A stretch of DNA of 64,000 bases from Flagellimonas sp947499585 (GTDB lineage Bacteria > Bacteroidota > Bacteroidia > Flavobacteriales > Flavobacteriaceae). Numbering within the stretch: the stretch's first letter is position 1; each line of letters opens with the position of its first letter. Both the position numbers and the translations under genes were made by a program. A model generated the notes under the pieces. The model searched no databases. It saw nothing but the letters and a program-made list of their open reading frames with translations, and was not told the DNA's origin. The stretch covers positions 1,178,001 to 1,242,000 of the forward strand of contig NZ_CP138995.1 of NCBI RefSeq assembly GCF_044596045.1. The letters are read 5' to 3'. This document shows positions 15,597-23,580 of the stretch, piece by piece.

Positions 15597-16891
15597 TGTT
15601 ATTGGACTCCTCTATAATCATTATAATTCTCTCATTGCTATTTTCGGCATTCTTTTCAGGAATGGAAATAGCCTATATTTCTGCCAATAGGATTCATATT
15701 GAAATTGAAAAAAAACAGGAAGGCTTTTTTGCAAAGATACTGACCTGGCTCACCGAGAAACCCTCCAAGTTTATTGCAACCATGCTTATTGGGAACAACA
15801 TTGCATTGGTTATTTATGGGTTTTTCATGGGCGATGTACTAATGGATTGGTTTAAAAAACTGGTTCCTACATCTTCAGATTTTTTAAATTCCCTTCTTAC
15901 AGATTTCAGTCTACTTTCCCAAACGATAATTTCCACTTTAATTATCCTGGTTACCGCAGAGTTTTTACCCAAAGTACTTTTTCAAATCTATTCCAACACA
16001 CTCTTAAAGGTATTCGCCATTCCGGCATACTTTTTTTATGTGCTGTTCTCGTTCATTTCTTGGTTTGTAATAAAGATTTCAGATTTTGTTCTTCGTGTTT
16101 TCTTTAAAACCAAAGGGGATGAGGTTCAATTTGCATTTACAAAACTGGAACTTGGAGATTACATTACTGAACAAATGGAAACCGTAGAAGAGGAGGATGA
16201 GGTAGACTCAGAAATTCAAATATTCCAGAATGCTTTGGAATTTTCCGCAGTAAAAGCGCGCGAAGTAATGGTGCCAAGAACGGAAATTACAGCGGTTGAA
16301 ATAGATGAAACCCCTAAAAACCTTGCTAAACTGTTTTCGGAAACGGGGTATTCCAAAATATTGGTATACAAGGAAAGCATAGATGAAATCATTGGGTATG
16401 TTCATTCCTATGAACTCTTTAAAAAACCCAAAACAATCAAGAGTATTCTGTTGCCTGTTGAGCTTGTGCCAGAAACCATGTTAATTCAGGATATTCTTAA
16501 TGTGCTCACCAAAAAGCATAAAAGTATAGCGGTGGTTTTAGATGAATATGGTGGGACCTCTGGAATAATAACTGTTGAAGATATTGTTGAAGAATTATTT
16601 GGGGAAATAGAGGATGAACATGATACCACAGATCTTTATGAAGAGCAGTTGAGCGAAAATGTATTTAAGTTTTCTGCACGTTTGGAAGTAGATTATATTA
16701 ATGAGAATTACAAACTGGAATTGGCAGAAAGTGATGAGTATGAAACACTGGGTGGATTGATCATGAATGAGACCGGTGAAATTCCTGAACAGGACTCTGA
16801 GATAAAGGTTGATAATTTTTTATTTCATATTCTAGAAGTGTCCAATACCAAAATCGACTTGGTTACTGTGCATGTTCTTGCTGAAGATTAA
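15596..16891 (+). CDS. Hemolysin/CorC-family CNNM-CBS membrane protein
   Basis: A 431-residue membrane protein with a DUF21/CNNM transmembrane part (about 1-190), a CBS pair (about 205-330, with REVMVPRTEI and VVLDEYGGTSGIITVEDIVEELFGEI as hallmarks) and a C-terminal CorC/HlyC domain. Relatives are linked to magnesium or cobalt homeostasis, and flavobacteria have a gliding-associated relative (GldE), so the exact role is open. The start is GTG, overlapping the previous stop by one base. The name hemolysin is historical. Confidence 0.85.
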   Translation: MLLDSSIIIIILSLLFSAFFSGMEIAYISANRIHIEIEKKQEGFFAKILTWLTEKPSKFIATMLIGNNIALVIYGFFMGDVLMDWFKKLVPTSSDFLNSLLTDFSLLSQTIISTLIILVTAEFLPKVLFQIYSNTLLKVFAIPAYFFYVLFSFISWFVIKISDFVLRVFFKTKGDEVQFAFTKLELGDYITEQMETVEEEDEVDSEIQIFQNALEFSAVKAREVMVPRTEITAVEIDETPKNLAKLFSETGYSKILVYKESIDEIIGYVHSYELFKKPKTIKSILLPVELVPETMLIQDILNVLTKKHKSIAVVLDEYGGTSGIITVEDIVEELFGEIEDEHDTTDLYEEQLSENVFKFSARLEVDYINENYKLELAESDEYETLGGLIMNETGEIPEQDSEIKVDNFLFHILEVSNTKIDLVTVHVLAED

Positions 16892-16975
16892 CAACTTCCA
16901 TTCTTTTTTTGACTTTCCTAATTGAAAAGAAAATGGTATTTTCGCCCACTGAAATTATAGAAAACAAGCAGTAAA

Positions 16976-19096
16976 ATGGCAATATTAGAGAATATTAGAA
17001 AACGAACAACAGTACTGATTTTAATAATTGGTTTGGCGTTGTTTGCATTTGTAATATCAGGAGTCTTTACCAGCAATGATTTTGCGGGAACAAAAGTAGG
17101 CTCCGCTGTGGCAGAGGTAAATGGTGATGATATATCCATTGACGATTTTAGAAAAGAGGTGGAAAACGCTTCTAGACGATTTGGCCCAAGTCTTTCCTCT
17201 ACGCAATTGGTAAACAGAGTGTATGACCAAGAAGTTAGAAAAGCTATATTGGGACAACAGTTTGAAGATTTAGGGATTGATGTTGAGAGTGATCAAATTA
17301 TAGAATTTGTAAAAACTTCTGGATACGCTCAAGTTCCAGATTTTCAAGATGAGAACGGAATCTTTAATGCTGAAGTTTTTAAAAGCGCAATTGCAGATTG
17401 GAAAGTAAACGATCCATTACGTTATGATGCTTGGTTACAAGATGAGAAAACCATAATTCAATCCGCCAAAGAACGTTTGTATTTTAATCTAATAAAAGGT
17501 GGTGTTGGTGCTACACTTTCAGAAGGTGCTTTCGATTATAAAATGGCCAATGAAAAGGTAGATATCCAATATGTTCGTGTTCCATATACTTCAATAGCGG
17601 ATAGCACTATACAAGTTTCAAAAAGCGAGATACAAGCATACATAAACGAACACAAAGAAGATTTTAACCAAGAAAAGGCAAGAGATATTCGTTTTGTATA
17701 TTTTGAAGAAAAAGCTTCTGCGGATGATGAAAATGCTATAAAAGATGCAGTTACGGCACTTTTAAACGATACTGTTGAATATTCTGAAGAAAATGACGCT
17801 ACCGATACTATTTCTGGTTTTAGAAATACCAAGGATATGGCGGCTTTCTTAGATAGAAATTCAGATGCCAAGTTTGATACCATATTTAAGGCTAAAAAAG
17901 ATTTACCTTCTACTGTAGCAGATACATTGCTGGCTTTAAACGTAGGTGAAATATATGGACCATACCGTGATGGCGATTTCTTCAAAGTTTCCAAAATGAT
18001 GGATAGAAAACCCAACGGAACCGTAAAAGCAAGTCATATACTTTTTACATATGAAGGAGCTGAAAGGGCTAACCCAAGTATCACAAGAACTAAAGAAGAG
18101 GCAGAAGCCAAAGCCAAAGAGATTTTAGCAGAGGCCAAAAAAGAAGGAGCCGTATTCACCACATTGGCAAGAGACAATTCAGATGGACCCTCTGCACCAA
18201 GGGGAGGAGACCTAGGATATTTTCAAGAAGGTGTTATGGCAGATGAGTTCAATGATTTTTGTTTTGCTAATGAAGTTGATGCTATAGGTCTGGTAGAAAC
18301 CCAATTTGGTTTCCATATAATCAAGGTTGATGATAAACAAGATATTGTTCAAGTAGCTACGCTCTCTAGGGAGATTGAACCATCTGAAGAAACAATCAAT
18401 ACATTGTTTACGGATGCCACTAAATTTGAAATGTCCGCTACAGATGCAGAACCTGAAAACTTTGGAGATATTGCAAAAGAAGATAACTATACCATTAGAC
18501 CAGTTAATAAAGTCAAAGAGATGGATGAGAGTCTTCCTGGACTTTCAGCACAACGAGGTATTGTACAATGGGCATTTAATGATGAGACCAAAGTAGGTGA
18601 CATCAAAAGGTTTAATATCAATAATGGATATGCTGTTGTGCAGCTTACAAAAAAGTATAAAGAAGGGCTTATGACTCCTGAAGATGCTTCTGCAACAGCC
18701 TTGCCAAAAATCAGAAAAGAACAAAAAGCTGCACAAATCATTAGTGCTAACCAAGGAAAAGCGATGGATGCTTTTGCCAAAGACAACAATGTAACCGTTT
18801 CCAATGCTTCTTCATTAACCATGAAGTCACCAACAATTCCTGGAGCAGGTAGAGAACCATTGGTTGTAGGTACTGCCTTTGCTTTAGCGCAAGATGCCAC
18901 TTCTAAACTTGTTGAAGGTGAAACAGGTGTCTTTTTGTTAAAAGTGATTAAGAAGGAAGAAGCTCCTAAAATTGATAACTTTAGCACTTATGCAAACACC
19001 ATTAAGACCAATGCTGCGAACCGAGTAAACACGGGAGTATACAACGCGTTAAAAGATGGTGCCGAAATAGAGGATAAACGGTCTACTTTCTATTAG
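16976..19096 (+). CDS. PpiD/SurA-type periplasmic folding chaperone (peptidylprolyl isomerase)
   Basis: A 706-residue protein anchored by one N-terminal helix (residues 13-32), followed by a SurA-like N-domain and a parvulin domain near 345-445. The parvulin hallmarks are VKASHILF, ARDNSDGPSAPRGGDLGYF and TQFGFHIIKV. A long C-terminal domain follows. This is the PpiD arrangement: an inner-membrane-anchored chaperone acting on newly exported proteins. It follows the CBS gene by 84 bases on the same strand and ends at a strong terminator. Isomerase activity is uncertain, since PpiD parvulin domains are often weakly active. Confidence 0.88.
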   Translation: MAILENIRKRTTVLILIIGLALFAFVISGVFTSNDFAGTKVGSAVAEVNGDDISIDDFRKEVENASRRFGPSLSSTQLVNRVYDQEVRKAILGQQFEDLGIDVESDQIIEFVKTSGYAQVPDFQDENGIFNAEVFKSAIADWKVNDPLRYDAWLQDEKTIIQSAKERLYFNLIKGGVGATLSEGAFDYKMANEKVDIQYVRVPYTSIADSTIQVSKSEIQAYINEHKEDFNQEKARDIRFVYFEEKASADDENAIKDAVTALLNDTVEYSEENDATDTISGFRNTKDMAAFLDRNSDAKFDTIFKAKKDLPSTVADTLLALNVGEIYGPYRDGDFFKVSKMMDRKPNGTVKASHILFTYEGAERANPSITRTKEEAEAKAKEILAEAKKEGAVFTTLARDNSDGPSAPRGGDLGYFQEGVMADEFNDFCFANEVDAIGLVETQFGFHIIKVDDKQDIVQVATLSREIEPSEETINTLFTDATKFEMSATDAEPENFGDIAKEDNYTIRPVNKVKEMDESLPGLSAQRGIVQWAFNDETKVGDIKRFNINNGYAVVQLTKKYKEGLMTPEDASATALPKIRKEQKAAQIISANQGKAMDAFAKDNNVTVSNASSLTMKSPTIPGAGREPLVVGTAFALAQDATSKLVEGETGVFLLKVIKKEEAPKIDNFSTYANTIKTNAANRVNTGVYNALKDGAEIEDKRSTFY

Positions 19097-19120
19097 GACT
19101 CTCTATAAAAATATTAAATA

Positions 19121-19147
19121 AAAAAGCCTCCCATGGGAGGCTTTTTT
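19121..19147. terminator. Bidirectional terminator between ppiD and the GDYXXLXY gene
   Basis: The near-perfect palindrome AAAAAGCCTCCCATGGGAGG plus CTTTTTT lies between two convergent genes and has A- and T-runs on both sides. Confidence 0.88.
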
Positions 19148-19162
19148 ATTGCTACTACGGTT

Positions 19163-19741
19163 CTAGTTTTCCTCTTGTCTTGCTTTAACCAGCGCTCTTA
19201 TGGGAATACCATCAATCAAAACATCTTTAAGGACAGCATCTCCATTTTTCAGATTGACCAAGGCATAAGTGATTTTAGTAGTGTCTCTTTGAGACTCTCT
19301 ATAGGTTAGTTCCGCATCATATGCTTTGGATTCTTCCATATAAAACCTGTCAAAAGGATAATCAATTGTCAATTTTGTAGTATCAAAGGAGGTTATAAAA
19401 CCAACTTCGGCTTTAACAAAATCCTCATTAGGGTCGAGTTTTTCTTTTGAAACTGCTTTTATTTTAGCGAAACCTTCATTGTCTTCTATCATAGAAACAT
19501 AGATGACCTCTCCACGTATCCAATCATGTTCATCGGGAATTTCTATAGTATTCTCATCATAACTTAATACAATGTATTTTCCTCTAAAAGGATCGCTTGG
19601 GTCAATAGGGGCAGTTTTGAACTTGAATTCTTTTCCACTATGCAATACATCTTCTTTATCCCATATCATTTTAGCGGGCACATATAGTTGTGCCAAGACG
19701 ACAAGAATGAATAAAGGAAACAATACTTTTTTACTGTTCAT
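19163..19741 (-). CDS. GDYXXLXY-family membrane-anchored protein
   Basis: A 192-residue protein from ATG 19741: one N-terminal membrane span, then an extracytoplasmic beta-rich domain. The family signature appears as GKYIVLSY (G-x-Y-x-x-L-x-Y), preceded by the conserved DPSDPFRG segment. The family is known to pair with DUF2157/DUF4401 membrane proteins, and here the start overlaps the end of the DUF2157 gene by 11 bases. Function is not established. A longer form starting 13 codons earlier would overlap more and lacks a proper signal anchor, so the shorter start is preferred. Confidence 0.8.
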   Translation of the reverse strand: MNSKKVLFPLFILVVLAQLYVPAKMIWDKEDVLHSGKEFKFKTAPIDPSDPFRGKYIVLSYDENTIEIPDEHDWIRGEVIYVSMIEDNEGFAKIKAVSKEKLDPNEDFVKAEVGFITSFDTTKLTIDYPFDRFYMEESKAYDAELTYRESQRDTTKITYALVNLKNGDAVLKDVLIDGIPIRALVKARQEEN

Positions 19742-21017
19742 TTGTCTTTCTTTTTTTAAGCATCCAGTAATTTGTGGCAAAGAATCCTACACCTACGGAT
19801 ACAAATAAAATTCCTCGTACAACAAAGCTCAAATTTGTATCAAAAAACCTGCAAATGACCAAAATTGTAATTATGATGAGTCCATAGTTCAGCACACCTA
19901 AATGATTCTGTTTGGCTCCTTCCCTAATGGTCAAGATACCTAGCGCAAAAACATAAAAATTGATTAGGATTGCAGCAAATGGAAAAGATAGTCCAATAAA
20001 AAATGCCACAATAAAGAGAATAAACATTGGGGTTAATGGTTTAATATCATTCCAAGGTTTGTTTCTTTGGTGTAAATATAGAAGCACGCCCGCTAGTATT
20101 GTAATTATGGCTGAAACAAAAAATTCAGGACTTAAAAGCACTTCATTAAGTAAGAAGTATTTCCTTCTCAAATCTTCCCAAAAACCATCAAAACTTAGTA
20201 TCAAGAGTAGTATAATAGATCCAAGAGACCCTATTGTCTTATAACCACTGTTCCTTGTTTTTTGTTCATTAAAAAAGGCAAGATTCCCTATCAAATAAAA
20301 CAGTCCAAACAGACTAAAATAGCCTACAAACATGAACTCTTCCGCCTTATCGGCAAATATTCCAAGAACAATGGTAATTGATAGCGGAATCACCCAATTA
20401 TGAAAAACCATAAAATTACTTTTTGGTTTTTTCCTGTACAGCAGATAATAAAATGGTAAGATGCCCAAAAGCAACAACCAATAGAGATATGATTCAGAAG
20501 AGGGATAAGACCAATAGTTTGTTTCGCAGGCATAGTAGGTTATACCTATTATAAAGAGCAAAGAGGTAACAGAAGACCTCATTATATATATGGCTGGAAG
20601 ACAAATTAGCATCCATGTCAGTAAGAAGGAACTTAAATCTCCAGAGATATTATAAATCTGACTTACCAACGATATACAGGCTCCAACCCCAAAAAATAAA
20701 AGGGTAGTGCCACTTTCTCTCCAGGCAACACTATCTTGTTTTTTAATTAAAACATACCCACAGATAACTTGAGCAACTACCAGAGGTAAAAAAGCAAAGA
20801 CTGTCTTCGTCATTTTTGAAAGCTCGTCCCAATTGTGAGCTATAATCAGGATAACCCCGAGTCCAACTAAAATTGCTCCTAATATCCCAAAAACAACAAA
20901 AAGGCGGTTGGTATATGAACTGCCTTTGTTTTCGTAATAATTTTTAATGCTGTCGGCTGTTTCTTCTGTTATGATGTCAGCCTTTACAAGATTTGGTAAA
21001 TCCTTAAGAATGCTCAT
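19731..21017 (-). CDS. DUF2157 polytopic membrane protein
   Basis: A 428-residue protein with a soluble N-terminal helix region (LPNLVKADIITEETADSI, the DUF2157 start) followed by about 11-12 transmembrane helices. HNWDEL after the second span is typical of the family. The partner gene for a GDYXXLXY protein overlaps its end. Such pairs are widespread but uncharacterised. Here they form a two-gene unit between the mevalonate genes and a shared terminator. No transport signature or catalytic motif is evident. Confidence 0.82.
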   Translation of the reverse strand: MSILKDLPNLVKADIITEETADSIKNYYENKGSSYTNRLFVVFGILGAILVGLGVILIIAHNWDELSKMTKTVFAFLPLVVAQVICGYVLIKKQDSVAWRESGTTLLFFGVGACISLVSQIYNISGDLSSFLLTWMLICLPAIYIMRSSVTSLLFIIGITYYACETNYWSYPSSESYLYWLLLLGILPFYYLLYRKKPKSNFMVFHNWVIPLSITIVLGIFADKAEEFMFVGYFSLFGLFYLIGNLAFFNEQKTRNSGYKTIGSLGSIILLLILSFDGFWEDLRRKYFLLNEVLLSPEFFVSAIITILAGVLLYLHQRNKPWNDIKPLTPMFILFIVAFFIGLSFPFAAILINFYVFALGILTIREGAKQNHLGVLNYGLIIITILVICRFFDTNLSFVVRGILFVSVGVGFFATNYWMLKKRKTNEQ

Positions 21018-21195
21018 TTCTCTGCTTAGTTTTACCAGCTATTCCCTCTGATTAAAATTATCCAAAAGATAATATAATTGGAGTGCAAGCTTATTTAATG
21101 GAAATATAGTAAAACTGTAGAATTACTATTTTATGGATTTGATTATTATAGGATATAGATTGATGAAGCAGAGCTAGTTTTGAAATAAATTAAGT

Positions 21196-22107
21196 TCAAA
21201 GAACCAATTCAGAAAAAGAGAAAATGGTTTCAAATCCTTTGGACTTAAAATAACTAGGAGTCTTTTCACCTCCAGTGGCCATAATGAAATCTCCGCCCCA
21301 GGCCCCTAAACTCTTTACGGCTCCAGAATAGTCTGGAAAAAGTTTGGACTTTATGGTTTGTAAACCCAATACTTTTGATAAGATTTCTTCGTGTTCCAAC
21401 ATCAAGGATTCAAACACTGAAAGGGAAGAAGAAGTTGCCATTTGTTTGGTGATTACGGAAATATTTTCTAGTAGGCTGTCCGTATCAAACTTTTGTTGGC
21501 GATACGTTGCAATAGCTGCCTTGCTACTTTGTTTTTGGTTGAGATAGACAAAGTAAATAGAATTTTTAAAGGAAGGATTAAAAGGCACTTCCTCAACTTT
21601 GGGGATATTATTCTTTAGTTGATAGAAAATAGGGCTATTGTGTTGCGCACAGGCAATATCATAACCACTACCTCCAAAGGCATTGTTCAGTAATCGATAA
21701 GCATCGACTTGAGCCCATTGGGCTATGTTGTTTATAAGTGTGGAAGAACTACCCAACCCCCATAATCTAGGAAAGCTTAAATAGGTCTCAACTTTAAGCT
21801 CGTCAATATTTTTCAAAAATTCGGGATTTTGAGCTTTTGCTTCAGACAATAAAGTGATTAATGTATTTGAAATGACATCATCGGTAGAAGAGATTAGTGT
21901 TAAGGCTTCCAGGTTAAAACTTCCTCTAAACCATTCATTGTCTTTTTCATCCAAACTTGTCCATTCTAACAGTCCCACAGATGAGGTCGGAGTCACCTTT
22001 AACGATTGCCCATACTTGGTGGGCACGGCCAATCCAAGAGCACCATCCAAAATTGCATATTCTCCAGAGAGTAACAGTTTACCGTTGCTATAAAATTCTT
22101 TCTGCAT
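21196..22107 (-). CDS. GYDIA-family GHMP kinase (mevalonate-pathway candidate)
   Basis: A 303-residue GHMP-superfamily kinase. The N-terminus shows the family start NGKLLLSGEYAIL, the ATP loop is LWGLGSSSTL, and the signature GGSGYDIACA names the family. Bacteroidota lack several canonical mevalonate-pathway kinases, and this family sits beside HMG-CoA reductase, with which it shares one base here (stop/start overlap at 22107). It therefore probably phosphorylates mevalonate or a phosphomevalonate on the way to isopentenyl diphosphate. Which step it takes cannot be decided from sequence. Confidence 0.82.
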   Translation of the reverse strand: MQKEFYSNGKLLLSGEYAILDGALGLAVPTKYGQSLKVTPTSSVGLLEWTSLDEKDNEWFRGSFNLEALTLISSTDDVISNTLITLLSEAKAQNPEFLKNIDELKVETYLSFPRLWGLGSSSTLINNIAQWAQVDAYRLLNNAFGGSGYDIACAQHNSPIFYQLKNNIPKVEEVPFNPSFKNSIYFVYLNQKQSSKAAIATYRQQKFDTDSLLENISVITKQMATSSSLSVFESLMLEHEEILSKVLGLQTIKSKLFPDYSGAVKSLGAWGGDFIMATGGEKTPSYFKSKGFETIFSFSELVL

Positions 22108-23423
22108 TAGTTGGATTGAATCTTTTCCAAGGCCTCTTTGACCGAAGCATTGGTTACCGTATTGTCCTTGAAGTAATCCACAAGTTGTAGTTTTTCACTT
22201 TCCGAGGCGCCCATTTGATTGAGCATGTTCAACAGATGCATTTTCATATGCCCTTTTTGAATTCCTGTGGTAACCAGAGAACGAACAGCTGCAAAGTTTT
22301 GTGCCAATCCGGCAACAGCAACAATTTGCATTAATTCTTTGGCCGAAGGGTTCTGAAGGATTTCTAAAGCCAGCTTTACCAAAGGATGAAGAGAAGTCAA
22401 TCCACCAACGGTTCCCAGTGCCAATGGAATTTCAATCCAAAATCTAAAGGTATCGTCTTCAATGCTAGCATGTGTTAAGCTCGAATAACTCCCCTCTCTA
22501 GCAGCATAGGCATGAACACCTGCTTCAATGGCCCTAAAGTCATTTCCTGTGGCCAATACAACAGCATCAATGCCGTTCATAATGCCTTTATTGTGCGTCA
22601 CGGCTCTATAGGGTTCAACCTTTGCTATAGCGACTGCTTGCACTATTTTTTGAGCAAATTCTTTTTGAGGAATATTGTCTCCATCCAATGCGGGGATTGG
22701 GCAGCTAACTTCTGCCCGAACCAAACAATTGGGCACATAATTGGATAAGATGCCCATCACAATCTCAATAGCTTTCTCTTTTTCTGTAAAACCTGAGTAG
22801 GAACTTGCCTTTTCTTTCAAGGTTTTGGCAAATTGCTCCAGACAAGAGTTTATAAAGTTGGCACCCATAGCATCCAACGTCTCAAAAGTGCAGTGCAACT
22901 GATAATACCCTTCAATTTTATCACTTAGATCTCTAAGTTGGATATTACTGATTCCACCACCGCGTTTTTCCATGCTTTTGGTAATGGATGCAGTATTGCT
23001 ATGGAGTTCGGGTTTTATCTCATTAAAAAACTGTTGTAGTTTTTCAGTTTCTCCCTTAAATATAAAATGAACCTGCCCTACTTTTTCAGTTCCTAAAATT
23101 TCCGTTTTAAAACCTCCTCGATTTAACCAAAACTTGGCAGCTTTACTTGCTGCGGCTACCACAGAACTTTCTTCAATTGCCATAGGAATAGCATATAAGC
23201 TATCATTAATTAAAAAATTGGGAGCGATTGCAAAAGGCAGGTAATAATTGGAAATAGTATTTTCTATAAACTCATCATGTAGTTTTTGAACTGTGGAATC
23301 CGTATTCCAATACCGCTCTAACAACTGTTTTGACTGTTTTGGGTTCTTGGTGTAATTAGCTGCTATCCAATCGATTTTTTCACTTTTGGAAAGTTTGGAA
23401 AATCCTTCAACAGGAGTGTTCAT
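22107..23423 (-). CDS. mvaA: Hydroxymethylglutaryl-CoA reductase, class II
   Basis: A 438-residue class II (bacterial) HMG-CoA reductase without a membrane anchor. Visible elements are the catalytic Glu in AIEESSVVAAASKAA, the DAMGANFINSCLE cofactor motif, the Lys in THNKGIMNGIDA, LGTVGGLTSLHP and the His-bearing KGHMKMHL near the C-terminus. It makes mevalonate for isoprenoids (the degradative direction is less likely in this context). It is transcribed first, followed by the GYDIA kinase. An exact -7 box lies 20 bases before the ATG. It is divergent from the DPP IV gene. Confidence 0.93.
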   Translation of the reverse strand: MNTPVEGFSKLSKSEKIDWIAANYTKNPKQSKQLLERYWNTDSTVQKLHDEFIENTISNYYLPFAIAPNFLINDSLYAIPMAIEESSVVAAASKAAKFWLNRGGFKTEILGTEKVGQVHFIFKGETEKLQQFFNEIKPELHSNTASITKSMEKRGGGISNIQLRDLSDKIEGYYQLHCTFETLDAMGANFINSCLEQFAKTLKEKASSYSGFTEKEKAIEIVMGILSNYVPNCLVRAEVSCPIPALDGDNIPQKEFAQKIVQAVAIAKVEPYRAVTHNKGIMNGIDAVVLATGNDFRAIEAGVHAYAAREGSYSSLTHASIEDDTFRFWIEIPLALGTVGGLTSLHPLVKLALEILQNPSAKELMQIVAVAGLAQNFAAVRSLVTTGIQKGHMKMHLLNMLNQMGASESEKLQLVDYFKDNTVTNASVKEALEKIQSN

Positions 23424-23442
23424 AGTACTTGGTTAAAGGGTT

Positions 23443-23450
23443 CAAATATA
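23443..23450 (-). promoter_or_regulatory. -7 box of mvaA
   Basis: TATATTTG on the minus strand is an exact TAnnTTTG match, 20 bases before the mvaA ATG. No TTTG occurs at the ideal -33 distance. Confidence 0.5.
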
Positions 23451-23500
23451 AGGATAATGCAACTTTTGGTTTTTTTATGGAAGTATTCTGATTTAATTCT

Positions 23501-23516
23501 TGTTACAATTGTAACA
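23501..23516. promoter_or_regulatory. 16-base perfect palindrome in the mvaA/DPP IV divergent gap
   Basis: TGTTACAATTGTAACA is a perfect palindrome placed 13 bases upstream of the -33 element of the DPP IV gene and about 50 bases from the mvaA -7 box. Position and symmetry suit a dimeric regulator, but no regulator gene is nearby. Confidence 0.4.
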
Positions 23517-23529
23517 CTAAAGTTTAGAT

Positions 23530-23562
23530 TTTGAATAAATATTAGTAAACTTGATAGTTTTT
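23530..23562 (+). promoter_or_regulatory. Promoter of the DPP IV gene
   Basis: TTTG at 23530-23533 and TAGTTTTT at 23555-23562 are separated by 21 bases. The ATG at 23581 follows 18 bases later, whereas an in-frame TTG at 23551 falls inside the promoter. Confidence 0.4.
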
Positions 23563-23580
23563 AATCAATTTTTAACTTCA

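Noticed and set aside
18487..18987. 166-codon ORF on the minus strand inside the ppiD-like gene
   Set aside because: It is a mirror of a well-supported coding frame, has no recognisable motif and no start context.
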